A stretch of DNA of 32,352 bases from a virus: positions 1 through 32,352 of IMG/VR virus record IMGVR_UViG_3300028596_000044. One strand, given 5' to 3'. This document shows positions 7,130-15,581 of this stretch, piece by piece. The number at the start of each line of letters is the position of its first letter. The stretch's first letter is position 1. The notes under the pieces were generated by a model. The model made no database searches. It was given only the letters and a program-made list of their open reading frames with translations, and was not told the DNA's origin. The translations under genes and the position numbers were made by a program.

Positions 7130-7699
7130 ATGTCTACCGAAGCAGGACAGCAGGAGAACGGCTCCACCGAGGAAACCTCGGGTCAGGAGCAGCAGGGCCA
7201 GCAGCAGCAGACCACTCCCGAAACGGGAGCCAACGGCTCGCAGCAGCAGGCAGCACCCGTGATCGACGACAACACTCAGTTGCCGGAGACGCACCCTCTC
7301 GTCAAGACCCTCGCGGCCAACAAGGAGAAGCTCTCCAAGCAGGCCACGGATCTGGCAGAGGCCCGTACCCAGGCGGGAAAGGTCACCCAGCTCGAGGACC
7401 AGCTCAAGGAGCGGCCCACGAAGGAGGCCTTCGAAGGGCTTCAGACCCGGTACGACCGGCTCGAGGCCTTCCTCCTGGCAGCAGGCGGACCCATCTCCAA
7501 GGCGCTCGACAGCCGGACCTTCACCAAGGACCTGTTCGAGTCCGACAAGGATGTGGCCGATCTGGTGGCACAGTGGCACAAGGACAATCCGTCCGCCACG
7601 GCAGCGGCCCTCGGTGGAGGCAGCGTCGACGGAGCGGGCAAGCCGAAGCACAACCCCAACGACCTCATCCGTGCGGCCTTCGCAGGCAGCAAGAAGTAA
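7130..7699 (+). CDS. Capsid scaffolding protein
   Basis: Scaffold proteins line the procapsid and leave before packaging. This 189-aa protein has a Gln/Glu/Thr-rich disordered N-terminus (about residues 1-55), a coiled-coil centre (EKLSKQATDLAEARTQAG and onward) and a basic C-terminus (NDLIRAAFAGSKK), the usual scaffold build. It lies directly upstream of the major capsid gene and behind the strongest promoter. The identification rests on composition and position. Confidence 0.8.
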   Translation: MSTEAGQQENGSTEETSGQEQQGQQQQTTPETGANGSQQQAAPVIDDNTQLPETHPLVKTLAANKEKLSKQATDLAEARTQAGKVTQLEDQLKERPTKEAFEGLQTRYDRLEAFLLAAGGPISKALDSRTFTKDLFESDKDVADLVAQWHKDNPSATAAALGGGSVDGAGKPKHNPNDLIRAAFAGSKK

Positions 7700-7709
7700 G
7701 ACCACCTAG

Positions 7710-7721
7710 GGCCTTCGGGCC
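7710..7721 (+). other. GGCC-UUCG-GGCC hairpin before the capsid gene
   Basis: A four-base-pair stem closed by a UUCG tetraloop lies between scaffold stop and capsid ribosome-binding site. It may stabilise a processed capsid mRNA or cause pausing. It is too short to be a convincing terminator. Confidence 0.35.
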
Positions 7722-7738
7722 AGGAAGGAGTCAGTCAC

Positions 7739-8716
7739 ATGGCTGACATCTCGCGGGCCGATGCACTGGCCCTTCTCGCCACCCAGGAGCTCGACTCCAT
7801 CATCAAGCCGGAGGTCCAGTCGTCCGCGGCCCTCGCCGCCTTCCGCACCACGCGGATGTCGGCCGGTGTCACCCGACAGCCCGTCCTCGCGGCCCTCCCG
7901 ACCGCTGGCTGGGTGACCGACAACAACAGCACCGACGCCTCGGGTGTCAAGCCGACCTCGAAGGTCTCGTGGGGCAACAAGGAGCTGATCGCCGAAGAGA
8001 TGGCGGTCATCGTTCCGATCCACGAGAACACCCTGGCCGACTCCAAGTTCGACATCTGGGGCGAGGTTCGCCCGCTGGTCGCGCAGGAGTTCGGTCGCGT
8101 GCTCGACGCTGCGGTCTTCTTCGGCGTCAACAAGCCCGCGACCTGGCTCGACCCGGCTCTCGTGCCTGGTGCCATCGCCGCCGAGAACTACATCGTCGAG
8201 GGCCTCCTGCCGGACGGCACCCCGTCGATCGACCTCGCGGACGACATCAACGAGGCCTTCGGCCTGGTCGAGGACGACGAGTTCGACGTGAACGTGGCCT
8301 TCACCGGTCGCTTCCTGCGTCGTCGCCTCCGTGGCCTGCGTGACGCCGACAACGCGCCGATCTACCTCGACGCGCTCCGCTCGGACAACAACACGGCCTC
8401 GATCTACGGCCAGGACCTCCACTACATCAAGAACGGTGGATGGGACCGCGACGAGGCCCTGCTCCTGGCGGGTGACCGCGACAAGGTCGTGATCGGCATC
8501 CGTGAGGATGTCCAGGTCAAGGTCCTGACCGAGGCCACGGTCGGCGGCATCAACCTCGCCGAGCGCGACATGGTCGCCCTGCGGTTCAAGTTCCGTGTGG
8601 CCTTCGCCACGCAGTACTCGACCGCTCGCGTCGGTGGCTCGCCGTCCGACTACCCGTTCGCCATCATCGCGCCGACCGACCCGGTCGCGCTCGACGGCAC
8701 TCCGGTTGGTCACTGA
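7739..8716 (+). CDS. Major capsid protein, HK97 fold
   Basis: Building block of the icosahedral shell. At 325 aa it shows the features of phage_capsid family members: a helical N-terminal arm (MADISRADALALLATQEL), the E-loop/P-domain region SWGNKELIAEEMAVIVPIHE, FDIWGEVRPLVAQEFGRVLD, and a C-terminal FKFRVAFATQYS strand. There is no long N-terminal delta domain, in keeping with the separate scaffold gene. AAGGAG precedes the ATG. Codon use is noticeably more biased to GTC/CTC/GCC than in neighbours, as expected for the most abundant protein. Confidence 0.92.
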   Translation: MADISRADALALLATQELDSIIKPEVQSSAALAAFRTTRMSAGVTRQPVLAALPTAGWVTDNNSTDASGVKPTSKVSWGNKELIAEEMAVIVPIHENTLADSKFDIWGEVRPLVAQEFGRVLDAAVFFGVNKPATWLDPALVPGAIAAENYIVEGLLPDGTPSIDLADDINEAFGLVEDDEFDVNVAFTGRFLRRRLRGLRDADNAPIYLDALRSDNNTASIYGQDLHYIKNGGWDRDEALLLAGDRDKVVIGIREDVQVKVLTEATVGGINLAERDMVALRFKFRVAFATQYSTARVGGSPSDYPFAIIAPTDPVALDGTPVGH

Positions 8717-8718
8717 CC

Positions 8719-9018
8719 ATGAGCGACGCACAGGACACCACGCCTGAGGTCGTCGAGGTCGAGATCGACGAGACCCCCGAGCGGACCTCCCGCAACTCGC
8801 AGGCCGTCTACGACGCGATCCGCAAGGAGAGCAAGGAGCGGGCAGCGGTCACCGTCGCCGAGAACGCCAAGAAGGCGAAGAAGGCGAAGGACAAGGCACT
8901 CGCAGCCAAGCGGGTCAACCTCGGTCACAACGAGGCCCTCTCGGGCGCTGCGGCAATCGAGAAGCGCATCACCGACCGGGCGAACGCCAAGATCGAGGCA
9001 GCGAACAAGACCTCGTAG
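8719..9018 (+). CDS. Small charged head-region protein, 99 aa
   Basis: It starts two bases after the capsid stop, so translation is coupled. The N-terminal third is acidic (TPEVVEVEIDETPE) and the rest is a lysine/alanine-rich helix (NAKKAKKAKDKALAAKR). No homologous family is recognised. The position suggests a head decoration, capsid-stabilising or DNA-contacting protein; this is inference only. Confidence 0.65.
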   Translation: MSDAQDTTPEVVEVEIDETPERTSRNSQAVYDAIRKESKERAAVTVAENAKKAKKAKDKALAAKRVNLGHNEALSGAAAIEKRITDRANAKIEAANKTS

Positions 9019-9039
9019 TCCGGCCGGACTGAGGCAGCC

Positions 9040-9074
9040 GAGGGGCAGGGTAGGCGGGTCCTGCTCTGCCCCTC
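9040..9074 (+). terminator. Strong hairpin downstream of capsid operon segment
   Basis: GAGGGGCAG (9040-9048) and CTGCCCCTC (9066-9074) form a perfect 9-bp stem, with further inner pairing AGG/CCT. It sits between the 8719-9018 gene and the next ribosome-binding site. No U-run follows, so it may be a partial terminator or a processing/stability element that sets capsid mRNA above connector mRNA. Confidence 0.45.
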
Positions 9075-9097
9075 ACTCATAGAAGGAGATGATCAAC

Positions 9098-9277
9098 ATG
9101 GCAGATGGCGATTGCGTCGACTGCGGCCAGACCCCCGTGTCCGACACCGAGGGTGAAGGCGTCGAGAACCCGGAGGCCAGCGTTCCGGCCCCGTTCTCGG
9201 AGTCCGAGGGCGAGGGAGTTCCCGACGACCAGGAGGCACCCGAGGGAGACCTCGACAACGTGCCGTCCGAGGCCTGA
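9098..9277 (+). CDS. Small acidic protein with internal repeat, 59 aa
   Basis: Start at ATG 9098, ten bases after AAGGAG (9083-9088); the ATG at 9089 touches the ribosome-binding site. The protein begins MADGDCVDCGQTPV with a CxxC and then carries two copies of an SxxEGEGV unit in an otherwise Glu/Asp/Pro-rich chain. It is probably disordered. Its place between capsid and connector genes suggests a head accessory protein, but the function is unknown. Confidence 0.55.
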   Translation: MADGDCVDCGQTPVSDTEGEGVENPEASVPAPFSESEGEGVPDDQEAPEGDLDNVPSEA

Positions 9278-9304
9278 CCCCAGGCCACACAAGGAGAGAC
9301 TGAC

Positions 9305-9718
9305 ATGGACGAGCTGAACGCGCTGCTGCAGAACCTTCCGGGCTATGCGCTCCTGACGGAGACCCAGAAGCAGGGAGCTCTCAATGGCGCACGGGTCCCT
9401 GACAGCTTCGGCATCTGGCCGGGTGAAGAGGGCTACGAGGTGACGTATGACGCCTACTTCGCAGCGCTCACGCTGATCGGGTTCCTGATGGCTCAGCCCA
9501 TCGTCCGGTCGACCTCCAGCGAGGGCACGTCGATCTCGGTCGACGCACCGGACTGGCGTGCCCTCGCCTCCTACTACCGCTCGCAGAGCGTCATCTGCAA
9601 CGCGACAGGCAACGGAGTCCTGCAGCGTGTCAAGATCCCGGACGTGCCTCACGTGCGTCCCACTCACATGGAAGGGGTGTTCTACGGATATGGTGATGTC
9701 GACACAGACCTTAGCTGA
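9305..9718 (+). CDS. Head-tail connector (adaptor) protein
   Basis: A 137-aa protein starting MDELNALLQNLPGYALLT, with helical N-terminal parts and an aromatic-rich middle (GEEGYEVTYDAYFAALTL). Gene order (capsid, then four short overlapping genes, then tail tube) matches the head-to-tail adaptor, stopper, HK97 gp10-like and terminator set; this is the first, so adaptor is the best fit. A GGCCACAC copy and an AAGGAGAG site lie in its leader. It ends 29 bases inside the next gene. Confidence 0.65.
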   Translation: MDELNALLQNLPGYALLTETQKQGALNGARVPDSFGIWPGEEGYEVTYDAYFAALTLIGFLMAQPIVRSTSSEGTSISVDAPDWRALASYYRSQSVICNATGNGVLQRVKIPDVPHVRPTHMEGVFYGYGDVDTDLS

Positions 9719-10097
9719 GTCTTCTCGTCTGCTCGAGCTGCTGCTCGTGGACGAGGTCCAGATCCTCGACGTAGGCGACCCCATCACGGTCGGCCGCAAC
9801 GTCACCAGGAGCCTGACCCCCGTCGGCGACCCGGTCAAGGCACTGGTGCAGGGTACGACCCTCCAGAACGCTGTCGAGAGCACGACTGAGAGCATCTGGG
9901 CGGTCAAGGTGCCTGCTGGCACTCCGCTCCGTGCAGGGCAGGCCGTCCGGGTCACCAAGGCATCCGCCAAGTCGACCCTCGTCGGCAAGGTGCTCTATCT
10001 CGACAAGGTTTCCGAGTCCGGTATCGACGTGCTCCGCAAGGGTGTGGCCTCGGACTTCGAGAAGGTCAACCAGGAAGGCAAGGAGGGACTCCAGTGA
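9690..10097 (+). CDS. Head-tail stopper (DUF6093-like)
   Basis: Starts at ATG 9690 or 9696 inside the end of the adaptor gene, with GGAAGGGG upstream; the earlier start is favoured for spacing. Begins MVMSTQTLAESSRLLELL and proceeds to a beta-barrel-like stretch (VQILDVGDPITVG, LRAGQAVRVTKAS, KVLYLDKVSESGID). The pattern resembles DUF6093 stoppers of actinophages, which seal the connector channel. Length 135 aa. Confidence 0.65.
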   Translation: MVMSTQTLAESSRLLELLLVDEVQILDVGDPITVGRNVTRSLTPVGDPVKALVQGTTLQNAVESTTESIWAVKVPAGTPLRAGQAVRVTKASAKSTLVGKVLYLDKVSESGIDVLRKGVASDFEKVNQEGKEGLQ

Positions 10098-10435
10098 GCA
10101 TCACGATGGGTCAGCTCGCCTCCCGTTACTCCAAGGCGTCCGGCAAGCCGATCGGCTCCGACGAACTCCGCCGTCTGGCTCAGGTCGGCGTCGGTATCGT
10201 CAAGAAGGAGATCCAGGCGGTCCACGCAGTCGACACGGCCACCATGCTCAACAGCACGTCGGCTGAGTCGCAGGGCAAGGACACGTGGCTGATCGGCCCG
10301 ACGGTCAACTACGCTCCGTACGTCGCTCTGGGGACCTCGCGCATGCGTGCTCGCCCCTTCCACATCCGGGCAGCGAAGATCCTTCGCAGTCAGGTGGCCG
10401 ACATGGGCTTCGACCCCGACAGTCTGGGGATCTGA
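10094..10435 (+). CDS. Neck/tail-completion protein, HK97 gp10-like
   Basis: A GTG start overlaps the previous stop (GTGA). The 113-aa protein has the family's VNYAPYVALGTSRMRARPF segment (residues about 75-93), in which a conserved Y..Y...GT....ARPF pattern is typical of HK97 gp10-like proteins, followed by a C-terminal helix. These proteins help finish the neck and join head to tail. Confidence 0.8.
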   Translation: MSITMGQLASRYSKASGKPIGSDELRRLAQVGVGIVKKEIQAVHAVDTATMLNSTSAESQGKDTWLIGPTVNYAPYVALGTSRMRARPFHIRAAKILRSQVADMGFDPDSLGI

Positions 10436-10794
10436 TGGTCAGCATGGACGACATCAAGGTCTACCTCGACGCAGCAGACATCCCGAACTACAAGGGCTAC
10501 GCGCCGACGAACGCCAAGGTGCCCTACGTGGTCGACCGTCCCCTGATCATCGATCACGAGGACGTAGCCTTGGACGGTTCGGCGATCGGCTGGGACAACC
10601 AGTTCGCGCTCTACTGTGCTGCGGGCAGCGTCGAGGCCAGCCTCAACCTCGCCAAAGAGGTCATCATCGCCCTTCAGGGCAAGTACGTCGGGGGATCCAC
10701 CCTCGATACGTCCATGGGATACTCCGGCGCTCAGGTCGAGGGCCACTACGAGACCCAGGTCACCGCTCAGATCAACACAGGAGGTCTCTCATGA
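10435..10794 (+). CDS. Tail terminator protein
   Basis: ATG 10435 overlaps the preceding stop (TGATG). The 119-aa protein (MVSMDDIKVYLDAADIPN; later VPYVVDRPLIIDH; VEGHYETQVTAQINTGG) looks like a minor-tail/terminator fold with a helix then strands. It lies in the expected slot between the gp10-like and tube genes. Tail terminators cap the tube and bind the head. The sequence match is weak, so the call leans on gene order. Confidence 0.6.
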   Translation: MVSMDDIKVYLDAADIPNYKGYAPTNAKVPYVVDRPLIIDHEDVALDGSAIGWDNQFALYCAAGSVEASLNLAKEVIIALQGKYVGGSTLDTSMGYSGAQVEGHYETQVTAQINTGGLS

Positions 10795-11027
10795 GCGAAG
10801 TCAAGCCGAGCAGCCACGGCATCGTCGTGGAGCTCAAGGAGAACGGCATCCACACGGCCATCTCCGACGCCAACTACAACCCGAAGCTCCACCGGAAGGT
10901 GCGAGACCTGAAGGCGGGCGAGTCGGTGCGCACCTACGCGCCTCGCAAGCCCGAACCGCTCTCCGAGGTCGTCGACCAGTCGGCCCCGGCAACCCAGGGA
11001 CCCAAGCCGGGTTCCGTCGAGAAGTAA
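10791..11027 (+). CDS. Small tail-region protein, 78 aa
   Basis: ATG 10791 overlaps the previous stop (ATGA). Begins MSEVKPSSHGIVVELKENG and ends in a basic, proline-rich tail. No family recognised. It lies directly before the tail tube gene and is probably virion-related. Confidence 0.65.
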   Translation: MSEVKPSSHGIVVELKENGIHTAISDANYNPKLHRKVRDLKAGESVRTYAPRKPEPLSEVVDQSAPATQGPKPGSVEK

Positions 11028-11036
11028 GGAAGGAAC

Positions 11037-11534
11037 ATGCCCCTCACTCAGTGGAACCCGGCGACGCAGATCAGCCGGGGCAACGTCGCAGTTGGTGTGG
11101 CCCCGGCGGTCATCGACATCAACGCGCCGAAGCTCGCCGAGATCGACGCTGGCATCGGCCTGGACTGCTCCATCACCACGATGAACGGCACGTCCAGCAC
11201 CGACTCGGAGTCGATCGACTGGCTGTGCGACCCCGCCTCGGAGCAGCTTCCGGGCAGCACGACGCACAGCATCGATGACCTTCTCATCAAGGCCACTGGC
11301 CAGGATGACGAGGACCTCATCAACGGCCTCAACGTCGGCGATGTCGTGTACATCTGGCGTCGCGATGGCCTCCCCCACGAGACGGACCCCGCCACGGGTC
11401 AGTTCATCTGGGTCTGGAAGGTCATCATCACCTCGATCGATCCCGCGGAGGCGAACAACACGTTCGTCGCGATCACGGCACACGTGACTGTGCTGGCCCG
11501 CTCGCGCAAGCCCGTCGCCATCGCAGCCGCGTAG
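11037..11534 (+). CDS. Major tail (tube) protein
   Basis: Polymerises to form the tail tube. The 165-aa protein is beta-rich and lacks helices except one central stretch (THSIDDLLIKATGQDDEDLI), consistent with the two-sheet tube fold. It lies immediately upstream of the chaperone pair and tape measure, the near-universal order. AAGGAAGGAAC precedes the ATG. No Ig-like C-terminal domain is present. Confidence 0.88.
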   Translation: MPLTQWNPATQISRGNVAVGVAPAVIDINAPKLAEIDAGIGLDCSITTMNGTSSTDSESIDWLCDPASEQLPGSTTHSIDDLLIKATGQDDEDLINGLNVGDVVYIWRRDGLPHETDPATGQFIWVWKVIITSIDPAEANNTFVAITAHVTVLARSRKPVAIAAA

Positions 11535-11558
11535 GCCACACCCAAGGAGGACACAGAA

Positions 11559-12131
11559 ATGACATTCAGCAGCTACGAAGAGCTCATGCAGGTGGTCGAG
11601 GAGCGTCGCGCCGACATCCTCACCCTCGAGGTAGACCTCGGGTCCAAGTACTCCCCGGAGTACGAGGCAGCCAAGCAGGAGGTTCTTCAGGCGAAGGCCA
11701 TGAGCACCATCGCCGGGGGTTTCCTGGCGGACAACATCCAGCAGCTCGAGGACAAGGCGGAAGCGCTGAAGCCTCAGGAACGGCTTGTCTGGGTGCAGTA
11801 CACGAAGCTCGAGCTGGCGGAGTGGGGTCTGCTGATGAAGCAGTCCAACCTCAGCCCGCTGGAGCAGTACGAGAAGGTGCTCCCCAAGGTCTTCATCGGA
11901 CTCTACGGTCAGGACCCGGTCAAGCCGGAGGACTGGGACGAGACGAACCCCGGTGAAGAGTGGGTCAAGCCCGAGCCGCTGACCACGTCCGGCGCTTCTG
12001 TGTCCTCCAAGGGTGGCCCGCTGGCTGTCATCGGTGGGGGTCAGCTCCACAACCTCGTCTCCAGCTTCATGAGCTGGCAGAACTCGTCGGGCGATGTCAC
12101 GATCCGCCCTACGAAATCGGGCCGCGCCTAG
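11559..12131 (+). CDS. Tail assembly chaperone, short form (gpG-like)
   Basis: Binds tape measure protein during tail assembly. The 190-aa product starts MTFSSYEELMQVVEERRA and is mostly helical and acidic. A GGAGG site lies nine bases before the ATG. The ORF ends at TAG 12129 while the -1 frame is open across the junction and continues as a long conserved-looking ORF, so this is the unshifted member of a G/GT pair. A GGCCACAC copy lies in the leader. Confidence 0.85.
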   Translation: MTFSSYEELMQVVEERRADILTLEVDLGSKYSPEYEAAKQEVLQAKAMSTIAGGFLADNIQQLEDKAEALKPQERLVWVQYTKLELAEWGLLMKQSNLSPLEQYEKVLPKVFIGLYGQDPVKPEDWDETNPGEEWVKPEPLTTSGASVSSKGGPLAVIGGGQLHNLVSSFMSWQNSSGDVTIRPTKSGRA

Positions 12132-12520
12132 CACTCCTGCTGGACATGGCCCTGGTGTCAGGTCGGTCCCCGGTTCGCCTCCTTGACGAGGACCGGCCTG
12201 ACATCTGGACAGAGATCGACCTCGAGGTCGTCTCGCAATGGAAGTCACTCAAGGAGAGCAAGTGCCCCGGATGCGGGAGGCCACTTGCACAGCATCTCTA
12301 CAACTCAAGATTGGGTCGGGAAGAGACGGTCGAAGACTACCAGGCGTGGTCCCTCGACTGCCCCGCGATGCAGGCCATCGCACACGGGCAGGAGATGTGG
12401 AAGAACGTGAACAAGTCCGCGATCGACTCCCACCACAAGGGAAACGGTCCTGATCCCGGGATGGGGATCTACTGGCTCAGCCAGGGCCACAACGAGCGGC
12501 TCCCGACCCCCGAGAAGTAA
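11559..12520 (+). CDS. Tail assembly chaperone, -1 frameshifted long form (gpGT-like)
   Basis: The second chaperone ORF is in the -1 frame relative to 11559-12131 and has no well-placed start of its own near its beginning. The predicted fusion follows codons 1-161, then reads LHELAELVGRCHDPPYEIG and onward to 12520. The T portion carries a zinc-ribbon-like CPGCGRPLAQ and a later DCPAMQA cysteine, a build seen in actinophage T segments. Likely slip site is T-GGG-GGT at 12035-12041. An internal ATG at 12147 could instead start a separate protein. Confidence 0.7.
12035..12041 (+). promoter_or_regulatory. Candidate -1 frameshift heptamer TGGGGGT
   Basis: In the gpG frame the codons are GGG GGT preceded by T. 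A one-base backward slip re-pairs the A-site GGT tRNA with GGG, while the P-site would read TGG. The downstream -1 frame then makes a helix-rich segment typical of T proteins. A second, weaker candidate is ACGAAAT near 12114. Confidence 0.45.
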
Positions 12521-12543
12521 CCCAGCAGAGAAAGGAGAAGACA

Positions 12544-14808
12544 ATGGCAGCTGATAACGACGTCCGTATCAAGCTTTCGCTTGACGGAGCCAAGGATGTC
12601 CAGAAGGGACTGGCAGGCGTCGGAGACGAAGCTGGCAAGGCCGACTCCAAGCTGGGAGGCCTCGTCAGCGGCGGACTGAAGGGTGCAGGAGCGGCTCTGG
12701 TCGGCTTCAGCACGGCTGCAGTCGTCGCTGGCGGGGCACTCGTGGCCGGTGTCGTGGGTCAGTACGCTCAGTACGAGCAGAACATCGGCGGCATCGAGAC
12801 CATGTTCAAGGACTCCGCCGGGAAGATGCAGCAGTACGCTGCTGACGCCTACAAGACGGCAGGCCTCAGCTCCAACGAGTACATGTCGCAGGTGACCTCG
12901 TTCTCCGCAGCGCTCCTCCAGGGCCTCGGCGGGGACACCGCGAAGGCAGCTGATGTGGCCAACACGGCGATGGTCGACATGAGCGACAACGCCAACAAGT
13001 TCGGCTCGAACATCGGCGACATCCAGAACGCTTACCAGGGCTTCGCGAAGCAGAACTTCACGATGCTCGACAACCTCAAGCTCGGCTACGGTGGAACCCG
13101 AGAGGAGATGGCCCGCCTGGTCAACGACTCCGGGGTCATGGGCGACAGCTTCGAGGCTACGGCCAGCAACCTCGACGAAGTCAGCTTCGACAAGATCATC
13201 GAGGCTATCCACACTGTCCAGGACGAGATGGGCATCGCTGGCACGACCGCCAAGGAAGCCACCGAGACCATCAGCGGGTCTGTCGGCATGCTCAAGTCGA
13301 GCTTCGACAACCTGCTCATCGGCCTGGGTTCGGCGGACGCTGACGTGGCGAGCCTGGCAGGCAACGTCATCGACTCCCTCGAGCTGGTCATCACCAACAT
13401 CACCCCGGTCATCGAGAACATCGGTGCCAACATCGCCACGCTCGGTCCCAAGCTCGGCGAGATGATGGGGTCGCTGGTGGGGGCTATCGCGTCTGCCATC
13501 CCGGCTCTGCTGGACGCTGGTGTGGCCCTGGTAGGTGGCCTCATCACGGGCATCACGCAGGCGCTCCCCAGCCTGATCACCGCGCTCGTGCCTGGCCTCA
13601 TCGGCCTGGTGCAGACGCTGGTGGAGCTGGGTCCGTCGCTCATCACGGCCGGTGTGCAGGCTGTCGTCGCGCTGGCCTCTGGGCTGGCACAGGCGCTCCC
13701 GACGCTCATCCCGCTGCTGATCAACGGTGTCCTGAGCATGATCGGTGCCCTGGTCAACGCGCTCCCCATGCTGCTGGAGGCTGGCCTCCAGATCATCACG
13801 GGGCTGATGCAGGGCATCATGACCGCTCTTCCGCAGCTCATCGCGTACCTGCCTACGATCATCAACGCCATCGTGTCGTTCATCATCACTGGTGTGCCGA
13901 TGCTGCTCGACGCAGCGGTTCAGCTCTTCACGGGCATCATCGAGGCCATGCCGACCATCATCACCAACGTGGTGAACGTGCTCCCGACGCTGATCGACGC
14001 CATCATCAACGCAGTGCTGGGAGCCATCCCGCTGCTGATCGATGCTGGTATCAAGCTCATCACGAGCCTGGTGCAGAACCTCCCTGCCATCATCACCGCC
14101 ATCGTCGGTGCCATCCCCAAGATCATCACGTCGCTGATCTCCGCCATCCTGAACAACATCCCGACCCTGATCATGGCGGGCATCAAGCTCATCACGAGCC
14201 TCATCGGTGCCCTGCCCCAGATCATCGGCACGATCGTGGGAGCCATCCCGCAGATCATCGGTGGCATCGTCGGTGCCATCATCGGTGCAGTGCCCCAGCT
14301 CGCTCGGGCAGGCCTCCAGCTGATCCAGGGTCTCTGGCAGGGTATCAGCAACGCAGCGGGCTGGCTGATGGGCAAGATCGGCGGGTTCGTCAACAACGTG
14401 ATGGGCGGCATCAAGTCGTTCTTCGGGATCAAGTCGCCTTCGCGCCGCATGGCCAAGGAGGTCGGCGTTCAGCTTCCTGCAGGCCTCGGTGTCGGCGTCG
14501 AGCAGAACGAAGACGCGGCTCTGGACCCCATCAACGACATGAACAAGAAGATCATGGCGGAGTCGAGCCTGACCCCGCTGTCGATCCAGTCTCAGGTCGC
14601 CCACACCCTGACCACCACGTCGGCGGTTCCGGCCAGCTACACGGCCACACCGAACACGGCAGCAGGCGGGCAGCAGGTCATCATCAGCGGTCCGCTGGTC
14701 AGTGTGGCTGAGATGAGCGTCCGTGACGACCGCGACATCCGCACCCTTTCCACTCAGCTCAAGACGGACATGACCCGTGAGCTTCGCGCGCAGGGAGTAC
14801 TCGCATGA
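12544..14808 (+). CDS. Tape measure protein
   Basis: Sets tail length and is ejected with the DNA. At 754 aa it is the second-longest gene of the plus strand. The N-terminus has the usual coiled region (KDVQKGLAGVGDEAGKADSK) and a hydrophobic GAALVGFSTAAVVAGGALVAG segment. Residues about 300-600 are a run of degenerate hydrophobic repeats of the type LIxAL..LI..LV..LP.LI, with many prolines at repeat ends. A C-terminal segment with FGIKSPSRRMAKEVG is typical. At roughly 1.5 A per residue the tail would be near 110 nm. Overlaps the next gene by ATGA. Confidence 0.95.
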   Translation: MAADNDVRIKLSLDGAKDVQKGLAGVGDEAGKADSKLGGLVSGGLKGAGAALVGFSTAAVVAGGALVAGVVGQYAQYEQNIGGIETMFKDSAGKMQQYAADAYKTAGLSSNEYMSQVTSFSAALLQGLGGDTAKAADVANTAMVDMSDNANKFGSNIGDIQNAYQGFAKQNFTMLDNLKLGYGGTREEMARLVNDSGVMGDSFEATASNLDEVSFDKIIEAIHTVQDEMGIAGTTAKEATETISGSVGMLKSSFDNLLIGLGSADADVASLAGNVIDSLELVITNITPVIENIGANIATLGPKLGEMMGSLVGAIASAIPALLDAGVALVGGLITGITQALPSLITALVPGLIGLVQTLVELGPSLITAGVQAVVALASGLAQALPTLIPLLINGVLSMIGALVNALPMLLEAGLQIITGLMQGIMTALPQLIAYLPTIINAIVSFIITGVPMLLDAAVQLFTGIIEAMPTIITNVVNVLPTLIDAIINAVLGAIPLLIDAGIKLITSLVQNLPAIITAIVGAIPKIITSLISAILNNIPTLIMAGIKLITSLIGALPQIIGTIVGAIPQIIGGIVGAIIGAVPQLARAGLQLIQGLWQGISNAAGWLMGKIGGFVNNVMGGIKSFFGIKSPSRRMAKEVGVQLPAGLGVGVEQNEDAALDPINDMNKKIMAESSLTPLSIQSQVAHTLTTTSAVPASYTATPNTAAGGQQVIISGPLVSVAEMSVRDDRDIRTLSTQLKTDMTRELRAQGVLA

Positions 14809-15581
14809 GCTTCAAGCTCGGTACCTTCGACACCAACGACCTCGAGGGCTTCAAGGCCATCCTGACCGAGTGGCCGTCGCTCCCGGTGGAACTCTACACT
14901 GAGGCTCTGCCGGGAGGCGACGGTGCCGCTGTCACCGGTGCCCGTATGACGGAGACGGAATGGGTGTTCAACCTCGAGCTCACCGGCTCGGACGTGGACG
15001 ACGTGATGGCGAAGGCCGACCTCGTGTCCATGGCGCTCAACCCGCTCCTCCACGGCCTGCAGGACTTCACCCCGAACGCTGCAGGAGCCGACTGGGTCTG
15101 GCAGGGCATCCTTGCTGGCCCCGTGCCGTGGGAGCGGGACAAGGTCGTGTGGTTCTCGCAGGACGGGGTCTGCCGCCTGGCGTCCCAGGCCACCATTCTT
15201 ACCCCCAACCCCTACGGGGTCTCTGTTGGCGACCCCAGCGAGCTCTCAGTCGCTGGCGCTATGACCCTGGTTGGAGAGGGGAACACTAGTTACTACCCTG
15301 TGTTTGAGTTTCGCGGAGTTTTGTCCGCAGCACAGCACCTGAACGTCGGGGCAACTCAAGTGTCTGGCCCGCTGACCGCAGCACAGACGATGGTCCTCGA
15401 CTTCGGTGAGATGGACTTCTACATCAAGACCACGGCCACGGGTGCCAAGGTGCGGAACATCGCAGATCGGTTCCTGGCCTTCCAGCGTATCGAGGGGATC
15501 GATACCATCAACGTCCCGATCAGCATCTCGGGTGGTACGTTCACCCAGGCGGTCGGCACGGTGCCTTCAAGGAGAATCTAA
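14805..15581 (+). CDS. Distal tail protein (Dit)
   Basis: Forms the hub ring at the tail tip on which fibres and the Tal protein attach. It is the first gene after the tape measure, 258 aa, beta-rich, with an N-terminal part (LGTFDTNDLEGFKAIL) and C-terminal galectin-like strands (LDFGEMDFYIKTTATGAK). ATG overlaps the tape measure stop. The call rests on position and size. Confidence 0.78.
   Translation: MSFKLGTFDTNDLEGFKAILTEWPSLPVELYTEALPGGDGAAVTGARMTETEWVFNLELTGSDVDDVMAKADLVSMALNPLLHGLQDFTPNAAGADWVWQGILAGPVPWERDKVVWFSQDGVCRLASQATILTPNPYGVSVGDPSELSVAGAMTLVGEGNTSYYPVFEFRGVLSAAQHLNVGATQVSGPLTAAQTMVLDFGEMDFYIKTTATGAKVRNIADRFLAFQRIEGIDTINVPISISGGTFTQAVGTVPSRRI

Noticed and set aside
12469-14604. 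711-codon minus-strand ORF opposite the tape measure
   Set aside because: Shadow of the repetitive tape measure codons; gives a D/R/H-rich low-complexity product.
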